NCBI RefSeq assembly: GCF_034314165.1
Contig: NZ_JAVIWK010000001.1
Location: 2,247,001-2,311,000 of the forward strand
Source of the DNA: Pseudomonas sp. Bout1
Lineage (GTDB): Bacteria > Pseudomonadota > Gammaproteobacteria > Pseudomonadales > Pseudomonadaceae
Length of the DNA: 64,000 nt
Direction: 5' to 3'
Below, one piece after another: positions 1 to 7,204 of this stretch. The notes beneath the pieces were generated by a model. The model made no database searches. It saw only the letters and a list, made by a program, of their open reading frames with translations, and was not told where the DNA came from. Made by a program: the position numbers and the translations under genes. Position 1 is the stretch's first letter; each line of letters begins with the position of its first letter.

Positions 1-460
1 GCTTGGTGCCGTTGATGACGTAGTGGTCACCGTCGCGCACCGCCGTGGTTTTCAGCGAGGCGGCGTCGGAGCCCGAGTCCGGTTCGGTCAGGCAGAACGA
101 ACTGAGCAGTTCACCGCTGGCCAGCTTCGGCAGGTAGTGCTGCTTTTGCGTCTCGGTGCCGTCCAGCAGGATACCGATAGAGCCGATGCCGTTGTTGGTG
201 CCGAAGTAGGAGCGGAATGCCGGCGAGGTGCGGCCCAGCTCAAAGGCCACGTTGACCTCTTCTTCCATGGTCAACCCGAGGCCGCCGTAGGCTTCGGGCA
301 GGGTCAGGCCGAACAGGCCCAGCTCACGGAACTGGCTGACGATATCCGCCGGGACGTCATCGGTCTCGGCCAGCTCGTTTTCCCGGGGGATCAGCGCTTC
401 GTTGACAAACTGCTGGAGGGTTTCCAGCAACAGGTGAAGCGTTTCGGGGTCTCGGATCAT
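1..460 (-). CDS. Acyl-CoA dehydrogenase, N-terminal part (runs off window)
   Basis: Only the first ~153 residues are in the window; the gene continues past position 1. The N-terminal helical domain reads GLTLPEAYGGLGLT, and the family signature CLTEPDSGSDAA, which contacts the flavin and substrate, is intact. The protein should be a cytoplasmic FAD enzyme making the trans-2,3 double bond in an acyl-CoA and passing electrons to ETF. The start is set by a GAGGA box seven bases before the ATG at 460; an in-frame ATG at 466 touches that box and is unlikely. It lies 69 bp downstream of the IclR gene on the same strand, so it is probably co-transcribed with it and belongs to the acyl-CoA pathway transcribed rightward from 1651. 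Confidence 0.9.
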   Translation of the reverse strand, partial: MIRDPETLHLLLETLQQFVNEALIPRENELAETDDVPADIVSQFRELGLFGLTLPEAYGGLGLTMEEEVNVAFELGRTSPAFRSYFGTNNGIGSIGILLDGTETQKQHYLPKLASGELLSSFCLTEPDSGSDAASLKTTAVRDGDHYVINGTK

Positions 461-529
461 GTGCATTCCTCAGCGGCCCGTTCAGCGGGCCTGTTATCGT
501 CAATCTGCCGAGGCCGTGCACCGATCTGT

Positions 530-1387
530 CTAGCGGGCGGCGGCCTCGATGTTGTTCACCATGTGCTTGAGACGGGGCCCGATGTCGTCCTCGAGTTTCT
601 CCCGGGAAAGGTGAAAACTCGGTCCGCCACAGTTGAACGTCAGCAGCCCATGTTGTGCATGCAGCAGCGGTACGGCGATGGCGTTTACATCGCGGTGCCA
701 CTCACCGATCGACATGCAATAGCCAAAATCGGTGTAATCGCGGAAGGCGCGTTCCAGGCCCTTCCTGATGCCCGGCCAGTCCTCCAGATGACGCTGGCGG
801 ATATGGTCGAGGATAAATTCCCGCTCGTTTTCCGGCATCGCTGCCAGGCAGGCGCGGCCTGCGGAACTCAAGTGCAACGGCAACCGCGTGCCGACCTGGC
901 GGCGCATGGTCATGTTGGCTTCACCCTGGACCACATCCAGGTACACCATATCCAGGCGGTCCCGCGTGGCCATCGCAACGGCGGCCTGGGCGTAGCTGGC
1001 CATCGTCTCCATCAGCGGATGGGCTACAGCCCGCACCGACAGGTTGGAAAGCATCGCGTAACCGAAGGCCATCACGCCTACATCCAGCTGATACCGGCCC
1101 GACTGCGGCAGGTGCTTGAGATAGCCCAAGCGGGTCAGCGTATGGGTCATCCGCGTGATCGTCGGCTTTGGCAGCCCGGTCTTGCGCGCCAGCTCCTGGT
1201 TGCCCAGCACGCTTTCGCTGGGGGTGAAGCAACGCAACAATTCCAGGCCGCGGGCCAGGGCAGTGACGAACTGGCGGTCCTTGTCTTCCTCCTCGTCGGC
1301 ATTCATCGGGTCGATCAGCAAGTGCTCGAACGCGTGGTTGCCGGCCGGTGTTTCGGGTGTGCTCGGGTCCAGGTTTCGACGGCGCAT
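530..1387 (-). CDS. IclR-family transcriptional regulator
   Basis: 285 residues, slightly long for the family because of a ~35-residue N-terminal extension. The winged helix spans roughly residues 40-100, with the recognition helix around KPTITRMTHTL, followed by the IclR effector-binding domain (residues ~110-280). The ATG at 1387 has a good AGGGGG box six bases upstream. It is divergent from the enoyl-CoA hydratase gene at 1651, and two similar 17-bp operator-like sites lie between them. By family precedent (PcaR, PobR and DcaR-type regulators of acid catabolism) it most likely controls the flanking acyl-CoA genes in response to the substrate or a CoA intermediate. The effector is not visible from sequence. 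Confidence 0.9.
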   Translation of the reverse strand: MRRRNLDPSTPETPAGNHAFEHLLIDPMNADEEEDKDRQFVTALARGLELLRCFTPSESVLGNQELARKTGLPKPTITRMTHTLTRLGYLKHLPQSGRYQLDVGVMAFGYAMLSNLSVRAVAHPLMETMASYAQAAVAMATRDRLDMVYLDVVQGEANMTMRRQVGTRLPLHLSSAGRACLAAMPENEREFILDHIRQRHLEDWPGIRKGLERAFRDYTDFGYCMSIGEWHRDVNAIAVPLLHAQHGLLTFNCGGPSFHLSREKLEDDIGPRLKHMVNNIEAAAR

Positions 1388-1429
1388 GTTAGTCCCCCTT
1401 TTTTTATAAAATCAACAAAACAAAATTGT

Positions 1430-1446
1430 ATTCCGCACAGCGAAAC
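1430..1446. promoter_or_regulatory. Putative IclR operator, site 1 (imperfect)
   Basis: The sequence ATTCCGCACAGCGAAAC matches the perfect palindrome at 1591-1607 at 14 of 17 positions. It lies 43 bp upstream of the IclR start codon, where binding would cover the iclR promoter. The assignment rests on the shared motif and the divergent arrangement. Confidence 0.55.
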
Positions 1447-1590
1447 TAAGCAACTCACCAGTGGAACGCTTTTTTGTTTAATAAAACTCGGCTAAACAAC
1501 AAGTTATCGCCCGATTTGCCGGTCGGTCAGGTTTTTACGTTTACATCACGACAGGTCGGTCCTTATGATTATCGCTAAATACGGAATGAT

Positions 1591-1607
1591 GTTTCGCATA
1601 GCGAAAC
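1591..1607. promoter_or_regulatory. Putative IclR operator, site 2 (perfect palindrome)
   Basis: GTTTCGC-ATA-GCGAAAC is a perfect inverted repeat with 7-bp arms and a 3-bp centre, 44 bp before the enoyl-CoA hydratase start. Together with the related site at 1430-1446 it flanks the divergent promoter region (1388-1650). Length and symmetry fit IclR-family operators. Confidence 0.65.
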
Positions 1608-1650
1608 TGTCTATCTCCGAACTAACAAGAACATTGCAGCAGGAGAACTT

Positions 1651-2436
1651 GTGGCCAGTCTCGACCTACCCGTGGTGCACCTCGACGTCCAGGACAATGG
1701 CGTCGCCGTGGTACGCATCCACCGTCCTGAAGTGAAAAACGCCTTGAACGCCCAGGTTCGCGAAGAGCTGGCCGAGCATTTTCGTGCTTTGGCCAAGCGT
1801 CGTGATGTGCGCGCCATCGTGCTCACTGGCGGCGATCAGTTCTTCGTGGCCGGTGCCGACATCAAGGAGTTCGCCAGCGCCAGCCCGATCGAGATGTACC
1901 GCCGGCACACCGAGTACTTGTGGGAAGCCATCAGCCGCTGCCCCAAGCCGGTGATCGCCGCAGTGAATGGTTTTGCCCTGGGCGGCGGTTGTGAGTTGGC
2001 CATGCATTGCGATCTGATCGTGGCCGGTGAGTCGGCGCGGTTCGCCCAGCCCGAGGTCAAGCTGGGCCTGATGCCGGGCGCCGGTGGTACTCAGCGCCTG
2101 GTGCGCGCCGTGGGTAAGTTCCAGGCCATGCGTATCGCGTTGACCGGCTGCATGGTCAAGGCGCCGGAGGCCCTGGCCATGGGCATGCTCAGCGAAGTGG
2201 TGGCGGATGATCAAACCATCCCCCGCGCCCTGGAACTGGCCGCACAGATTGCCGCCTTGCCGCCGCTGGCGGTGGAACAGATCAAGGAAGTGATGCTCGC
2301 CGGCGCCGACCTGCCGCTGGAAAGCGCACTGGTATTGGAGCGCAAGGCCTTTCAACTGCTGTTCGATTCGGCAGACCAGAAGGAGGGCGCCGCGGCGTTC
2401 TTCGAAAAACGCACCGCGAACTACCTGGGGGAATAA
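1651..2436 (+). CDS. Enoyl-CoA hydratase/isomerase family protein
   Basis: 261 residues, normal for a crotonase. It should add water to a trans-2-enoyl-CoA in the cytoplasm. Both catalytic glutamates of classical hydratases are present: E115 in GGGCELAMHCD and E135 in AQPEVKLG. The oxyanion-hole segments (VAGADIKEF near residue 66, and GFALGGG near 107) are also present. The GTG start at 1651 has an AGGAG box five bases upstream. It is first in a three-gene rightward run (hydratase, dehydrogenase, CoA-transferase) and divergent from the IclR gene. The true substrate cannot be read from sequence; neighbours favour a dicarboxylic or branched acyl-CoA. Confidence 0.92.
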   Translation: MASLDLPVVHLDVQDNGVAVVRIHRPEVKNALNAQVREELAEHFRALAKRRDVRAIVLTGGDQFFVAGADIKEFASASPIEMYRRHTEYLWEAISRCPKPVIAAVNGFALGGGCELAMHCDLIVAGESARFAQPEVKLGLMPGAGGTQRLVRAVGKFQAMRIALTGCMVKAPEALAMGMLSEVVADDQTIPRALELAAQIAALPPLAVEQIKEVMLAGADLPLESALVLERKAFQLLFDSADQKEGAAAFFEKRTANYLGE

Positions 2437-2438
2437 GG

Positions 2439-3968
2439 ATGACCGATTCAATCAAGATCATGGGCCTGGTAGGCACCGGCGTGATGGGCGCCGGGATTGC
2501 ACAAATTGCCGCCCAGGCGGGCGTGTTGGTGCGCTTGTTCGATGCCCGCGACAGTGCGGCGCAGACCGCTCGGGACAACCTTGGCGCCACGCTTTCGAAA
2601 CTGGCCGCCAAGGGCAAGATCACCCAGGTGGCGATGGACGCAACGCTTGCGAACCTGCAAGTCGCCGCCACGGTTGAAGCGTTGCGCGATTGCGATTTGG
2701 TGGTGGAAGCTATTGTCGAAAACCTCGACGCAAAGCGCGGCCTGTTGCAGCAACTCGAAGGTGTGGTCAGCGCGCAGTGCATCCTCGCCACCAACACCTC
2801 GTCGCTGTCGGTCACGGCCATTGCCACCGGCTGCCAACACCCTGAGCGCGTGGCGGGGCTGCACTTTTTCAACCCGGTGCCGTTGATGCGCGTGGTTGAA
2901 GTGATCGATGGCCTGGCCACTGCGCCGAAGGTCGGCGATGAGCTGTTGGCCTTCGTCGCCCGCACCGGCCATCGCGGCGTGCGCGCCAAGGACACCCCGG
3001 GTTTTATCGTCAACCACGCCGGCCGTGCCTACGGCACCGAAGCCTTGAAGATGCTTGATGAAGGCGTTGCCGAGCGCGGTGATATCGACCGTATCCTGCG
3101 TGACGGCGCAGGCTTTCGCATGGGGCCACTGGAACTGCTGGACCTCACCGGGCTCGATGTTTCCCACCCGGTGATGGAGTCGATCTACAACCAGTTCTAT
3201 CAAGACCCGCGCTACAAACCGTCGCCCCTGACCCGGCAGATGCTGGCGGGCGGGCGCCTGGGGCGCAAGAGCGGGCAGGGCTTCTACCGCTATGAAAATG
3301 GCCAGGTGCTCGACGGCCCGCAACCGCAGCCGGTGCCCTCCATCAAGCAATTTCCGCCGGTGTGGATCGCCACCGAAAACGCTGACGACTACGAGCGCCT
3401 CAGCGCCCTGGTGATCGAACTGGGCGCGCACCTTGAAAGCGCCGCGCAGCCCTCGCCCGAAGCGTTGTGCCTGCTGGCGCCTTACGGCCTCGACGCCACC
3501 TCGGCCAGCGAGCGCTTCCACACCGACCCGGCGCGCACCCTGTGCATCGACCTGCTGACCGACCTGTCGCGCCACCGCACCCTGATGCAAAACCCGCTGA
3601 CGTCCAGCGCCATGCGCGAGGCCGCCCACGCGCTGCTCGCCCGAGATGGCGTGGGTGTGACGGTGATCAGCGACAGTGTCGGCTTCGTCGCCCAGCGTAC
3701 TCTGGCGATGGTGGTCAACCTGGCCTGCGACATCGCCCAGCAACGCATCGCCAGCGTCGACGATATCGACCAGGCCGTACAACTCGGCCTGGGTTACCCA
3801 CAAGGCCCGCTGGCCTGGGGCGATGCCCTTGGGCCACGGCGCATCCTCACGATTTTGCAACGCATGAGTGAACTCACCCACGACCCACGCTATCGCCCCA
3901 GCCCCTGGCTGCGGCGGCGTGCGGTGCTGGGGATTTCACTGCGTCATCAAGAGCCGGCAGTCGGCTGA
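2439..3968 (+). CDS. 3-hydroxyacyl-CoA dehydrogenase (PaaH/DcaH-like, two-domain long form)
   Basis: 509 residues. The N-terminal Rossmann fold starts with the NAD loop GTGVMG (residues 12-17). The catalytic His-Glu pair is visible as H142 in GLHFFNPVPL and E154 in RVVEV. Two tandem 3HCDH C-terminal domains follow (around residues 190-290 and 400-490), the arrangement found in PaaH-type 3-hydroxyadipyl-CoA dehydrogenases. It would oxidise the 3-hydroxyacyl-CoA made by the preceding hydratase. It starts 2 bp after the hydratase stop, so coupling is likely. The length and double C-terminal domain favour a dicarboxylyl-CoA substrate over simple fatty acids, but that is inference. Confidence 0.9.
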   Translation: MTDSIKIMGLVGTGVMGAGIAQIAAQAGVLVRLFDARDSAAQTARDNLGATLSKLAAKGKITQVAMDATLANLQVAATVEALRDCDLVVEAIVENLDAKRGLLQQLEGVVSAQCILATNTSSLSVTAIATGCQHPERVAGLHFFNPVPLMRVVEVIDGLATAPKVGDELLAFVARTGHRGVRAKDTPGFIVNHAGRAYGTEALKMLDEGVAERGDIDRILRDGAGFRMGPLELLDLTGLDVSHPVMESIYNQFYQDPRYKPSPLTRQMLAGGRLGRKSGQGFYRYENGQVLDGPQPQPVPSIKQFPPVWIATENADDYERLSALVIELGAHLESAAQPSPEALCLLAPYGLDATSASERFHTDPARTLCIDLLTDLSRHRTLMQNPLTSSAMREAAHALLARDGVGVTVISDSVGFVAQRTLAMVVNLACDIAQQRIASVDDIDQAVQLGLGYPQGPLAWGDALGPRRILTILQRMSELTHDPRYRPSPWLRRRAVLGISLRHQEPAVG

Positions 3969-3994
3969 TTTCGATTCATCACAGGACAAGAATA

Positions 3995-5227
3995 ATGGGT
4001 GCATTGACAGGTTTGCGGGTGCTGGATTTAAGCCGGGTATTGGCGGGGCCCTGGTGTGGCCAGGTGTTGGCTGACTTGGGCGCAGAAGTGATCAAGATCG
4101 AACGGCCGCAAAGCGGTGACGACACCCGTGGCTGGGGCCCGCCATGGATGAAGACCGACACTGGCGAGTCGTCCGGGCAGGCGTCTTATTACCAGTCCAC
4201 CAACCGCGGCAAGCTCTCCGTGGCCATAGACCTCGCCACGAGCGAAGGCCAGGAACTGGTGCGGGCGCTGGCGGCCAGTTCCGACGTACTGATCGAAAAC
4301 TACAAGGCTGGTTCCCTGGCGCGCTACGGCCTGGATTACGCGACCCTGGCCGAGATCAATCCACGGCTGGTGTACTGCTCCATCACCGGCTTCGGCCAGA
4401 CCGGCCCGCGTGCCGAAGAGCCCGGGTACGATTTTATCATCCAGGGCATCGGCGGCTTGATGAGCATCACTGGCGAGCGCGATGACCTGCCCGGCGGCGG
4501 CCCGCAAAAAGTCGGCGTGGCGTTCTCCGACCTGATGACCGGCCTGTATTCCACCGTCGCGATCCAGGCTGCGCTGTTCAGCCGCGAGCGTACCGGCGTC
4601 GGCCAGCACATCGACATGGCACTGCTGGACGTGCAAGTGGCAACCCTGGCCAACCAAAGCATGAACTACCTGGCCTCGGGCAAGGTGCCGGAACGCTATG
4701 GCAACGCCCACGCCAACATCGTGCCGTACCAGGTATTCCGCGCTGCAGACCGCGACTTCATTATCGCCTGCGGCAACGACAGCCAGTTTGTTGCGCTGTG
4801 CCACAGCATCGGCTTGCCGCACCTGCCGCAAGACCCGCGCTTTGGGCGCAATGCCGATCGGGTTGCGCACCGGGCGGAGATTGTCGAACTGCTGTCGGCG
4901 CACTTTCTGGGGCGCACGGCGGACGAGTGGGTGGCGAGCATTCACGCCTCGAAAGTGCCGGTGGGCGCGATCAATAGCATCGCGCAATCGTTGGAAGAAC
5001 CGCAGGTGATTGCCCGTGGGTTGATGGTGAAGATTGCGCATCCAAAGAACCCGGAGTTCGCCATGGTGGGCAGCCCGATCAAGATGTCGGGCACGCCGGT
5101 GGAGTATGTGAGGCCGGCACCGATGTTGGGCCAGCATACGGATGAGGTGCTTGGTGAGCGGCTGGGGTTGTCGGCAGAGCAGTTGAGGCAGCTCAAGGCG
5201 GGTGGGGTGATCGAGCAGTTGGACTGA
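3995..5227 (+). CDS. Class III (CaiB/BaiF) CoA-transferase
   Basis: 410 residues, the usual size for formyl-CoA/carnitine-CoA transferase relatives. The N-terminus (LRVLDLSRVLAGPWCGQ) and the block PGYDFIIQGIGGLMSITGE near residue 144 are family hallmarks. The candidate catalytic aspartate is D179 in AFSDLMTG. It would move CoA from a donor thioester such as succinyl-CoA to the free acid that enters the pathway, activating the substrate without ATP. An AGGA box precedes the ATG. It is last in the run that begins at 1651 and ends convergently with the glycerophosphodiesterase gene. Confidence 0.9.
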   Translation: MGALTGLRVLDLSRVLAGPWCGQVLADLGAEVIKIERPQSGDDTRGWGPPWMKTDTGESSGQASYYQSTNRGKLSVAIDLATSEGQELVRALAASSDVLIENYKAGSLARYGLDYATLAEINPRLVYCSITGFGQTGPRAEEPGYDFIIQGIGGLMSITGERDDLPGGGPQKVGVAFSDLMTGLYSTVAIQAALFSRERTGVGQHIDMALLDVQVATLANQSMNYLASGKVPERYGNAHANIVPYQVFRAADRDFIIACGNDSQFVALCHSIGLPHLPQDPRFGRNADRVAHRAEIVELLSAHFLGRTADEWVASIHASKVPVGAINSIAQSLEEPQVIARGLMVKIAHPKNPEFAMVGSPIKMSGTPVEYVRPAPMLGQHTDEVLGERLGLSAEQLRQLKAGGVIEQLD

Positions 5228-5230
5228 GCA

Positions 5231-5253
5231 ATGGCGGCCGGGAAGGCCGCCAT
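5231..5253. terminator. Hairpin between convergent genes
   Basis: ATGGCGGCC and GGCCGCCAT form a perfect 9-bp stem with a 5-base loop, three bases after the CoA-transferase stop and ten bases before the stop of the convergent phosphodiesterase gene. No T-run follows on either strand, so it may be a weak or Rho-assisted bidirectional terminator or an mRNA 3'-end stabiliser. Confidence 0.45.
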
Positions 5254-5262
5254 CATCACGGT

Positions 5263-6645
5263 TTAGCGCGCGACTTCTTTAAGGTAGGTGTTTCGGGCAG
5301 CTACGGCAGTCGGTGTGAAATCTGTAAACACACCATCAACACCGGCCCGGAAGAAAGCCATGTACTCGACCGCCGGGTTGCCCTTGTAGGCGCCGGCCAG
5401 GTACTTCGCTTCGTTGCGGAAGGTGAAGATATGCACGAACAGACCGGCTTTGTGAGCATCGCTGATCAGGCGGGTGGGCTTGAACGTATCGACCTCGGGC
5501 AAGCCTGGGTTTTGCGCTGAAGCGGCGGTCAGCAACATCGCTTGTGGCTTCCACGGCCCGATGCCATCGGCGTAGGTCTTCACCTCGGCCAACCCGGCTG
5601 GCGTCAGCATCGCACCAAAGGCGCGTGGGTCGCCGGCGACGGTCCAGCTATAAGGCCGGCCGCTGACGAAGGTGTTGGGTTTGTCGGTGATAAAAATGGT
5701 CTCGCCGGTCTTGAAGTTCACACCGTTCCCATCCACCAACTGCACCGCCCGGGTTTGCAGGCCGATAGAGCGCAGGTACTTCAGGCTGTTTGGGTCGAAG
5801 CTTTGCACAAACACCGGTGCGTTTTTGCGATTGAGGTTGTTGTCTTTCAGAGTCTTGAGAAACGCCGCTTCAAACGGATGAGTGCCCGGTGCGCCGCAAC
5901 CATTGGCAATGGCCTGGGCGTTGTTCCAGATCGGGTTTTTGCTTTCCGGGTAGGTGGTAATCACACGGCCTGTGGCGGCGCTTTTGGCTTTGGCAATGTC
6001 GATCACTTCCTGGAAGCTCAGGATCGGCAACTTGCCGTTGAGTTCGGTGGGGCGCTCGTCGCGGGCGTCGTACGTCGTGCCGCCGAGCCACTGCTTGAGT
6101 TCGGCCAGGGTGAAATCGCTGATTGACCAGTCGTTGGTGTGGTCTTCGCCATCCACGATCAGGGATTTCAACACCGATTTTGGATCGTTGGGATTGGTCA
6201 AGTCGCTCAGGTACTGGGCCGGGCCATTTTCTGCGGTGGCGGGATACCTCACATTAACCAATACGCCCGGAACCGTGCGCTTGCGGCGCGCAACCTCTGG
6301 GTTGGTCTGCGCGACGTCGTTGATGTTGGTGTTGTCACTCAGCCACGGGTTGTGCCGGGCCACCAACACGCAGTCCTTGGTCATGTGCAGGTCCAGCTCA
6401 AGCGAATCGGCACCCGCGTCGGCCGCATGCTCATACGAGGCCCGGGTTTCTTCCGGGTACAGCCCCGGCAGGCCGCGATGCCCGATCACCAGGGGCGGTG
6501 CACCGTCCAGGGTTTTGAACGAAGGCGAAGCGGCAGGCGCGCTCCCGGTCACACTGTCACACGCGCTCACCATCAGGCTGCATCCGATAACGATAAAGCG
6601 GGCGAGCAGGGTTTTTGCCGCTGGCGGGCCTGAGCGAGTGTGCAT
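5263..6645 (-). CDS. Glycerophosphodiester phosphodiesterase, predicted lipoprotein
   Basis: 460 residues. The N-terminus has a positively charged segment, a hydrophobic stretch and a lipobox LMVSAC (Cys29), so it is probably an envelope-anchored lipoprotein. The GDPD fold begins with IGHRG (H56, R57), then E66, LELDLHMT (E83, D85) and ARHNP (H98), which together form the metal and catalytic centre. It should hydrolyse glycerophosphodiesters to glycerol-3-phosphate and an alcohol. It is longer than cytoplasmic UgpQ and resembles the secreted GlpQ type. It has no obvious operon partner; the upstream region leads to tRNA-Asn on the other strand. Confidence is high for family and moderate for exact substrate. 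Confidence 0.88.
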   Translation of the reverse strand: MHTRSGPPAAKTLLARFIVIGCSLMVSACDSVTGSAPAASPSFKTLDGAPPLVIGHRGLPGLYPEETRASYEHAADAGADSLELDLHMTKDCVLVARHNPWLSDNTNINDVAQTNPEVARRKRTVPGVLVNVRYPATAENGPAQYLSDLTNPNDPKSVLKSLIVDGEDHTNDWSISDFTLAELKQWLGGTTYDARDERPTELNGKLPILSFQEVIDIAKAKSAATGRVITTYPESKNPIWNNAQAIANGCGAPGTHPFEAAFLKTLKDNNLNRKNAPVFVQSFDPNSLKYLRSIGLQTRAVQLVDGNGVNFKTGETIFITDKPNTFVSGRPYSWTVAGDPRAFGAMLTPAGLAEVKTYADGIGPWKPQAMLLTAASAQNPGLPEVDTFKPTRLISDAHKAGLFVHIFTFRNEAKYLAGAYKGNPAVEYMAFFRAGVDGVFTDFTPTAVAARNTYLKEVAR

Positions 6646-6820
6646 GTGTCGTCCTTAAAGAAGAAGGTAGGGGCAGGGTATCTGCGGATGTTGGCGTTGA
6701 CGTATGACAGAGTCGTGACAGGAAGTGGAGCGATGATTTTCCTGCGCGGTGCGCCCACGGCGAGCACAAATATCACCGAAAGCTTGACTTCTCCTTTTCA
6801 ATCAGTAACATACGGCGCAT

Positions 6821-6896
6821 TCCGCGATAGCTCAGTTGGTAGAGCAAATGACTGTTAATCATTGGGTCCCTGGTTCGAGTCCAGGTCGTGGAGCCA
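6821..6896 (+). tRNA. tRNA-Asn (GTT)
   Basis: 76 nt including an encoded CCA. The acceptor stem TCCGCGA (6821-6827) pairs with TCGTGGA (6886-6892) with one G-U pair. The D-loop block AGCTCAGTTGGTAGAGC and the T-loop GGTTCGAGTCC are present. The anticodon GTT is at 6854-6856 within CTGTTAA, which specifies asparagine. It is followed by a strong terminator at 6941. A copy of its last 24 bases recurs at 11354. Confidence 0.97.
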
Positions 6897-6940
6897 TACA
6901 AGGTTCCAGAGAACGCTTTCAAAATCTCTGAAACCCCCGA

Positions 6941-6966
6941 AAAACCCGCCTTCTGGCGGGTTTTTT
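6941..6966 (+). terminator. Intrinsic terminator after tRNA-Asn
   Basis: AACCCGCC-TTCT-GGCGGGTT forms a GC-rich stem with a 4-base loop, followed by a run of T. It lies 45 bp after the tRNA. The A-run on the 5' side could also let it act leftward. The remaining bases to 7204 (about 240) show no gene or clear motif. Confidence 0.85.
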
Positions 6967-7204
6967 CGTTTTGGCGTTCTGTCGGATTCCGGTGGATACC
7001 AGTTCGATCATGGCACTGATCGGTAAATGTGACGGACGCAATTTTGGCTATGGTCGGCAACTGAGCTATGCCGGGCCGCAAGCATTGAGAGATCTACAGT
7101 GTGTCGCTGCATTTGCGTTTTCCCTCCTTTGCCTTGTAAGGAAAAACAGCGCAACTGAATATCAGGTGCGCTTGATGTATTGCGTCGCGAACTTTTCGCT
7201 GGGT

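Noticed and set aside
23..1495. Long plus-strand frame over the acyl-CoA dehydrogenase and IclR genes
   Set aside because: It is the antisense shadow of two clear minus-strand genes and has no family features.
2448..3881. Long minus-strand frame opposite the 3-hydroxyacyl-CoA dehydrogenase
   Set aside because: Antisense shadow typical of high-GC codon usage; the plus strand encodes the conserved enzyme.
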